DNA from: an uncultured Bacteroidia bacterium
GTDB lineage: Bacteria; Bacteroidota; Bacteroidia; Bacteroidales; Prolixibacteraceae
NCBI GenBank assembly: GCA_903918045.1
Contig: CAIXCY010000104.1
Span: 1-40,137, forward strand
Direction of reading: 5' to 3'
Length of the DNA: 40,137 nt
This document shows, piece by piece, positions 35,103 to 40,137 of this stretch (position 1 is the first letter of the stretch; each line of letters opens with the position of its first letter). Both the position numbers and the translations under genes were made by a program. The notes beneath the pieces were generated by a model that saw only the letters and a list, made by a program, of their open reading frames with translations, made no database searches and had not been told where the DNA came from.

Positions 35103-37679
35103 ATGTACAAAAAGTTAATAATTTTTTCCCTGGTAGTATTTGGTAGTTTAAACCTCTTTTCCCAGGTTGTTGCAGATAGTACTAATTTTTCGATCAATTA
35201 TGAGTCTGCGAAGAAGTATACCCTCGCAGGAATCGAGGTAAGCGGAATCCGTTTTTTGGATACCGAGGTGCTTAAAAATCTCTCAGGATTTACAATCGGC
35301 GAAGAGATTACGATCCCGGGAGACGCGATAACCTCTGCTCTTAAGAAATACTGGCATCAGGGCCTTTTTTCGGATGTCAGAATCTCAGCCACAAAAATAG
35401 TTGGAGACAAAATCTGGATAGATATCTATCTTCAGGAACGTCCCCGTCTTTCTCAGAAAAACTACAAGGGGGTTAGCAAGAGCGAAAAGGAAGATGTCGA
35501 AAAGAAAGTTATGTTACTTGTCGGTGGTCAGGTTACGGACAACCTGATTAACACAGCTAAACGTCAGATATTGGCCCTCTTTCAGGGAAAGGGGTTTTAT
35601 AATACCGATGTGGACATTATCCAGCGTGATGATCCCACGAAGGAGAATCAGGTGATGCTTGATATCAAAGTAAATAAAAAGGAGAAGGTCAAAGTTAGCA
35701 AGATTGAGTTTTTTGGAGTAAAATCGCTTAGTACGAAGGTTCTGGAAGCTTCTATGAAGAAGACCAAAGCAAAAAAACTCAGGAACTTCTTCTCCTCAAA
35801 GAAGTTCCTCGAGGATAAATTTGAAGAAGATAAACTCAACCTGATCAAAAAGTACAATGAAAAGGGGTACCGCGATGCAATCATTGTGGCTGACTCGATT
35901 GTTAAAGATACGCTTCGGAACAGGGTTACCCTTCGTTATTATATTGAAGAGGGAAAACAATATTATTTCAGAAACATCAAATGGGTAGGAAATACCGTTT
36001 ACGGCGACCCGCAGCTTAACAGAGTTCTCGGGATCAAGAAGGGTGATATTTTTGACCAGAAATTATTGGATAAAAGGTTAACTGAAGATGACGATGCCGT
36101 ATCGAATGAATACCTTAATAACGGCTATCTCTTCTATAATCTGAGTCCGGTTGAGGTGAATGTTCAAAACGATTCGATCGATTTTGAAATGAGGATGGTT
36201 GAGGGAACCCAGGCTACAATCGACAAGGTTGGAATTAAAGGGAATACCAAAACAAATGAACATGTTGCCCGGCGGGAACTCTTTACCCGACCAGGTCAGT
36301 TGTTCAGCAAAGAGAATATAATTCGTTCTGTAAGAGAGCTCTCTCAGATGGGGCATTTCAATCCGGAAACCATAAAACCGGATGTAGTTCCACATCCTGA
36401 GGATGGCACGGTTGATATCAATTATGAACTAGAGGAACGTGCAAACGACCAGATTGAGCTTTCGGGTGGTTGGGGTGCAGGTATGTTTGTGGGTACCGTA
36501 GGATTGAAATTTTCAAATTTCTCAATCCGCAACATTCCTAATAAGAAGGCATGGAAGCCGCTCCCTACCGGCGATGGTCAGGCAGTTTCACTTCGGGCAC
36601 AAACAAATGGATCTTATTATCAGTCTTATAGTCTATCTTTTACAGAGCCTTGGCTTGGTGGAAAAAAACCAAATTCTTTAACCTTCTCTGTTTATTATTC
36701 CAAACAAACCAGTGGAAACCAGTCGTATAATTACACTGGTAACTATTCGGGGTATGGAAGCGCATACGGAAGTGGCTATGGCAGTGGAAGCAGTGGTTAT
36801 GGCGGAGGTTATTACAACCCTTATAACTATGTGATTACTCAAAAAATGGGCGTTATCGGTGGATCCCTTGGATTGGGTTACCGGTTGAAATGGCCTGATG
36901 ACTTCTTCACAATGTACCATGAATTGTCCTATCAGTTATATGTTCTGGATAACTGGCAGTATTTCTTCTTCAAGAATGGTACTTCGCATAATATGAGTTT
37001 CAAAACTGTGTTTGGGCGCAACTCAACAGATAATCCATTATACACGAAATGGGGTTCGAACTTCTCCTTTATGGTCCAGTTTACGCCTCCCTATTCGTTG
37101 TTCTCAAATAAAAATTACGCGGATCCCAAGTTAACTCCCGAAGAGCGTTACAGCCTTATTGAGTTTCATAAATGGGTTTTTAAGGGCGATGTTTACACCC
37201 CTTTCACTGCAAATAAAAAGCTTGTTTTACGCTCTAAATTTGAAACAGGATTCCTGGGTTATTACAACAAGAATCTCCGGTCTCCATTTGAGAGTTTCCG
37301 CGTTGGGGGTGATGGAATGTCGGGTTACAGCATGTACGGAAGTGATATCATTGGTTTACGGGGTTATGCCAACAACTCGCTTACCCCTGCAAATGGCGGT
37401 AACATGTATGAGAAAATTACACTGGAGTTAAGGTATCCTATCACAATGAGTCAGTCGGCTACCATTTATGGGTTAAGCTTTTTCGAGGCAGGTAATTCAT
37501 GGTTTGATTTCGCAAATTACAATCCATTTAGTATCAAACGTTCAGCAGGTTTAGGAATTCGGATCTTCCTGCCTATGTTTGGCCTGATGGGCTTTGACTG
37601 GGGTTATGGGTTTGACGACGGGTATACCAAAGGTACTGGAGGTAGTCAGTTCCACTTTATTATGGGACAACAGTTCTAA
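35103..37679 (+). CDS. bamA: BamA, outer-membrane protein assembly factor
   Basis: The 858-residue protein has a signal peptide (1-21), then five POTRA-like repeats (about 34-430) and an Omp85 barrel (about 450-858). It ends with a phenylalanine, FHFIMGQQF, as usual for outer-membrane proteins. BamA inserts beta-barrel proteins into the outer membrane. An unusual insert of roughly 38 residues rich in Gly, Tyr and Ser (about 540-577) lies in the barrel, probably in a surface loop. The gene is between uppS and two skp genes, a common envelope cluster in Bacteroidota. Confidence 0.95.
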   Translation: MYKKLIIFSLVVFGSLNLFSQVVADSTNFSINYESAKKYTLAGIEVSGIRFLDTEVLKNLSGFTIGEEITIPGDAITSALKKYWHQGLFSDVRISATKIVGDKIWIDIYLQERPRLSQKNYKGVSKSEKEDVEKKVMLLVGGQVTDNLINTAKRQILALFQGKGFYNTDVDIIQRDDPTKENQVMLDIKVNKKEKVKVSKIEFFGVKSLSTKVLEASMKKTKAKKLRNFFSSKKFLEDKFEEDKLNLIKKYNEKGYRDAIIVADSIVKDTLRNRVTLRYYIEEGKQYYFRNIKWVGNTVYGDPQLNRVLGIKKGDIFDQKLLDKRLTEDDDAVSNEYLNNGYLFYNLSPVEVNVQNDSIDFEMRMVEGTQATIDKVGIKGNTKTNEHVARRELFTRPGQLFSKENIIRSVRELSQMGHFNPETIKPDVVPHPEDGTVDINYELEERANDQIELSGGWGAGMFVGTVGLKFSNFSIRNIPNKKAWKPLPTGDGQAVSLRAQTNGSYYQSYSLSFTEPWLGGKKPNSLTFSVYYSKQTSGNQSYNYTGNYSGYGSAYGSGYGSGSSGYGGGYYNPYNYVITQKMGVIGGSLGLGYRLKWPDDFFTMYHELSYQLYVLDNWQYFFFKNGTSHNMSFKTVFGRNSTDNPLYTKWGSNFSFMVQFTPPYSLFSNKNYADPKLTPEERYSLIEFHKWVFKGDVYTPFTANKKLVLRSKFETGFLGYYNKNLRSPFESFRVGGDGMSGYSMYGSDIIGLRGYANNSLTPANGGNMYEKITLELRYPITMSQSATIYGLSFFEAGNSWFDFANYNPFSIKRSAGLGIRIFLPMFGLMGFDWGYGFDDGYTKGTGGSQFHFIMGQQF

Positions 37680-37744
37680 GGTTTACTTAATTTTTGTTTG
37701 GTCTGATTTTTGATAAGATATTTAAAATATTAAAATTATTGGAT

Positions 37745-38260
37745 ATGAAAAAGTTAGTAATCATTCTGCTGTTTCTGACCGTTTCTGCGGGTTTTAGTTA
37801 TGCACAGAAATATGCCTATGTGGATACCCAGTATATTCTTGGAAATATTCCATCCTATAAATCAGCACAGGATCAATTGGACAAGATTTCTCAACAGTAT
37901 CAGAAAGAGCTGGAGACTATTCACGCAGAATTGGACAAGATGTATAAGGATTTTCAGTCTGAAGTTGTTTTATTATCTGACGATATGAAACGGAAACGGG
38001 AAGATATTATCATCACAAAGGAGAAGGAATACAAGAAACTGCAACGACAGTATTTTGGTGCAGAGGGTGAGTTGTTTCAAAAGAGACAGGCGCTGATTAA
38101 ACCTATTCAGGACGATGTTTTCAAGACAATTCAGGAAATTGCTGAACAAGGCGCTTATTCAATTGTATTTGATAAAGCCGGGAGTTTGTCTATGATTTAT
38201 ACAAATTCAAAGTACGATTTAAGTGACCAGATCCTACAGAAACTTGGATATAAAAATTAA
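37745..38260 (+). CDS. skp: OmpH/Skp-family periplasmic chaperone (first copy)
   Basis: Starting at ATG 37745, the 171-residue product has a signal peptide ending FSYAQ. A short beta strand KYAYVDTQYIL and a long charged helical hairpin follow (KSAQDQLDKISQQYQKELET onward), with a C-terminal strand near YSIVFDKAG. This is the Skp/OmpH layout: trimeric chaperones that carry unfolded outer-membrane proteins to BamA. It lies 65 bases after bamA. Longer readings from upstream in-frame codons would bury the signal peptide. Confidence 0.9.
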   Translation: MKKLVIILLFLTVSAGFSYAQKYAYVDTQYILGNIPSYKSAQDQLDKISQQYQKELETIHAELDKMYKDFQSEVVLLSDDMKRKREDIIITKEKEYKKLQRQYFGAEGELFQKRQALIKPIQDDVFKTIQEIAEQGAYSIVFDKAGSLSMIYTNSKYDLSDQILQKLGYKN

Positions 38261-38300
38261 AAGTATATATTTGCGTTCAAATTTTAAATCAAAAAGAAAC

Positions 38301-38819
38301 ATGAGAAATTTTTTAAAAGTAATAGTATTTTGTGCAGTTTTTTTCGTGGGTAGTGGTTTATCTGCCCAGACTTTAAAATTCGGTCATATTGATTTTCAGC
38401 AGTTACTTGCTTCGATGCCGGAGAGAGATTTAGCTAAGGTTGCTCTTGAAAAAGTTCAGGCTGATCTTGAAACGAAGCTTCAGGCAATGCAAAAGGAGTA
38501 TCAGGAAAAAGGCAAAGAATACGTTGCTTTAGCTCAGGCAAAAGATGCAAACGAAGCACTTGTAAAAGCAAAACAAGACGAAGTTCAGAGTATACAGGAA
38601 CGTATCCAAACTTTTCAGCAAACCGCACAGGAGAGTCTTCAAAAAGAGGAAACCAAACAATTTCAGCCTGTAATTGAAAAAGCACGTAAGGCGATTACTG
38701 ATGTGGCTAAAGAACAAGGTTTGATCTATGTTTTTGAAGCAAATCAGGTTTTATTCCACTCCGAGCAATCTGTTGATTTAACACCATTGGTTAAAACAAA
38801 ACTTGGGATAATAAAATAA
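38301..38819 (+). CDS. OmpH/Skp-family periplasmic chaperone (second copy)
   Basis: From ATG 38301 the 172-residue product has a signal peptide ending GLSAQ, then TLKFGHIDFQQLL. A long helical region rich in Glu, Gln, Lys and Ala follows, ending with the strand GLIYVFEANQVLF. It is a paralogue of the upstream skp gene, 40 bases away, and should likewise hold outer-membrane proteins in the periplasm. Two adjacent copies are common in Bacteroidota. A terminator at 38842 closes the operon. Confidence 0.9.
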   Translation: MRNFLKVIVFCAVFFVGSGLSAQTLKFGHIDFQQLLASMPERDLAKVALEKVQADLETKLQAMQKEYQEKGKEYVALAQAKDANEALVKAKQDEVQSIQERIQTFQQTAQESLQKEETKQFQPVIEKARKAITDVAKEQGLIYVFEANQVLFHSEQSVDLTPLVKTKLGIIK

Positions 38820-38841
38820 TTGGTTCACACCATTTGAAATA

Positions 38842-38868
38842 AAAGGGTACCTGTTGGGTGCCCTTTTT
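38842..38868 (+). terminator. Intrinsic terminator after second skp gene
   Basis: A 10-bp stem with one G-U pair (38842-38851 with 38857-38866) and a 5-base loop is followed by a short T-run. It ends the transcript that starts before the DUF6089 gene. Confidence 0.75.
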
Positions 38869-38968
38869 CATTAACCGAAATTTTATTAGTATGAAATTAA
38901 TTAGTTTGCTGATTATTTCATTCTGTTACCTATTTTGTGTAAGTTTAGGTCATTAAAATATATTCTAA

Positions 38969-39799
38969 GTGCAGCAAAATTACCAGCCTATAGGTGTTTT
39001 TGATTCAGGCTACGGAGGATTGACAATCCTGAAATCAATTGTCGCGCGTTTGCCTCAGTATGATTATATCTATTTGGGCGATAATGCCCGGACCCCCTAT
39101 GGCTCAAGATCGTTTGACGTGGTTTATGATTACACGCGACAGGCAGTTAGTAAGCTTTTTTCGATGGATTGCCGGTTGGTTATTTTGGCATGTAATACCG
39201 CCTCGGCAAAAGCTTTACGATCTATTCAGCAAAATGATCTCCCTTTAAACTACCCCGAACGGCGGGTTTTAGGGGTTATCCGGCCAAGTGTGGAACAAAT
39301 ACCGCTTTACACTAAAACGGGTCATATTGGTGTTTTAGGTACTGCTGGCACTGTACTCTCCGAATCTTATCCGCTCGAAATCGCAAAAATATCGGGCGAG
39401 CACCTAAGTGTAACTCAGGAGGCCTGCCCGATGTGGGTTCCACTTGTGGAGAATGACGAACTCGATAATCCGGCAGCCGACTATTTTGTCAGGAAAAATA
39501 TCCGGAACCTCTTTCGTCGTGATCCCAAAATTGATACCGTAATCTTAGGATGTACCCATTATCCATTGTTACGTAAAACAATTGATAAATATATCCCGCT
39601 CCATGTAAAGGTTCTTGAACAGGGACCTGTTGTGGCAGAAAGTCTTGCGGATTACCTGGTCAGGCATCCTGAAATAGATCAGCAATGTTCAAAGCGTGGA
39701 TCTGTGAGATATTTTACCACCGAATCGGCCGATAATTTTGAAACGAGGGCGGGTCTTTTTATGGGACACCCGTTAAGTGCAGAAAAAATACAGCTATAG
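38969..39799 (+). CDS. murI: Glutamate racemase
   Basis: The 276-residue enzyme has both catalytic cysteines, Cys75 in VILACNTASA and Cys195 in VILGCTHYPLL. It also has the N-terminal FDSGYGG with Asp12 and Ser13. It converts L-glutamate to D-glutamate for peptidoglycan. The start is GTG; no better ATG is in frame. It follows the skp terminator after 100 bases, so it probably has its own promoter, which I could not identify. Confidence 0.96.
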   Translation: MQQNYQPIGVFDSGYGGLTILKSIVARLPQYDYIYLGDNARTPYGSRSFDVVYDYTRQAVSKLFSMDCRLVILACNTASAKALRSIQQNDLPLNYPERRVLGVIRPSVEQIPLYTKTGHIGVLGTAGTVLSESYPLEIAKISGEHLSVTQEACPMWVPLVENDELDNPAADYFVRKNIRNLFRRDPKIDTVILGCTHYPLLRKTIDKYIPLHVKVLEQGPVVAESLADYLVRHPEIDQQCSKRGSVRYFTTESADNFETRAGLFMGHPLSAEKIQL

Positions 39800-39924
39800 G
39801 ATTCTTAAAACCTTAATTCTATTTCTAACCTTAGTAGCATAGATTTTAAATTATCCTAAACCTTATTTTAAGTAGTGAGAATAAATAGATGTCGTATTAA
39901 AGACATAATATTGCTAATTGCAGT
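39800..39924. other. Intergenic stretch after murI
   Basis: AT-rich sequence; I see no gene, terminator or promoter in it. Confidence 0.5.
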
Positions 39925-40098
39925 AACCAATGAAGGCAGAAATAAGGTGAAGATTGCTTCGTCGCTCTGGGTGTCAATTATTTTGTTTGTGTTTACAACA
40001 GAGCTTCTACCAATGACATACTTGTGAGAATCTGCCAGCCAAAGGAGATTGCTTCGTAACTCCTTCGTCTTTCCTTACAATGACAGCGTTCATTGGTT
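39925..40098. repeat. Repeat block bounded by 10-bp inverted repeats
   Basis: AACCAATGAA (39925-39934) pairs exactly with TTCATTGGTT (40089-40098). Inside lie two reverse-oriented copies of the dispersed repeat seen at the left edge. AAGATTGCTTCGTCGCTC (39950-39967) is an 18-base exact match to 121-138. AGATTGCTTCGT...CAATGAC (40046-40084) spans a fuller unit. No coding frame is supported. Confidence 0.55.
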
Positions 40099-40119
40099 GT
40101 AGTAAGGGGGTGGGGGGAG

Positions 40120-40137
40120 CAGGCGGCGAGCCGCCTG
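40120..40137. repeat. GC-rich hairpin at right edge
   Basis: CAGGCGG (40120-40126) and CCGCCTG (40131-40137) are perfect inverted repeats with a 4-base loop, ending at the last base of the window. The core resembles that of the left-edge hairpin. The stem may continue beyond the window. Confidence 0.6.

Overview
The window looks like a Bacteroidota chromosome segment, probably Bacteroidales or Marinilabiliales. The signs are several TAnnTTTG-type -7 promoter boxes, a NigD-like lipoprotein, a NagB fused to a PIG-L/LmbE deacetylase, a DUF6089-uppS-bamA-skp-skp-murI envelope block, and an ECF sigma factor of the Bacteroidota type. AUG starts dominate, but several genes begin with GTG or TTG. Shine-Dalgarno sequences are weak or absent. 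No tRNA, rRNA or CRISPR array was seen.

Left part (1-12.2 kb), mostly minus strand. The edge is repeat-rich, followed by an ECF sigma factor. A tight operon follows, reading leftwards: a NagB-PIG-L fusion, a GHL10-type glycoside hydrolase and a sialate O-acetylesterase-like SGNH hydrolase. Upstream are a secreted GH3 beta-glycosidase with a PA14 insert, a TPR protein built from roughly 68-residue double repeats, and a secreted SMP-30/gluconolactonase-like protein. Together they suggest glycan and amino-sugar scavenging. No SusC/SusD pair lies in the window.

Middle (12.2-23.1 kb), housekeeping. A DEAD-box helicase, a VF530-family protein and an ICMT-family methyltransferase run rightwards. 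They converge on a SPOR/TPR protein-ClpS pair. Then come bcp-recA, ending at a clear intrinsic terminator, and a threonine operon of thrA, a phosphoglycerate-mutase-like proposed homoserine kinase, and thrC.

Right part (23.1-40.1 kb). This holds an outer-membrane beta-barrel protein, a NigD-like lipoprotein, a class A beta-lactamase-like serine hydrolase and an S9 dipeptidyl-peptidase-like lipoprotein. A small four-helix-bundle gene carrying terminal inverted repeats sits exactly between the S9 peptidase and malQ. The pair pdxJ-alpha/beta hydrolase (minus) diverges from CBS-nadK, which leads into the DUF6089-uppS-bamA-skp-skp envelope block, a terminator and murI.

Both ends carry the same dispersed repeat family in opposite orientation together with GC-rich hairpins, so the window may be a whole contig bounded by repeats. 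I did not find a clearly new multi-gene system. The most unusual items are the four-helix-bundle element, the NagB domain lacking one catalytic Asp, the TPR super-repeat protein, the Gly/Tyr-rich insert in BamA, and the palindromes around the helicase promoter.
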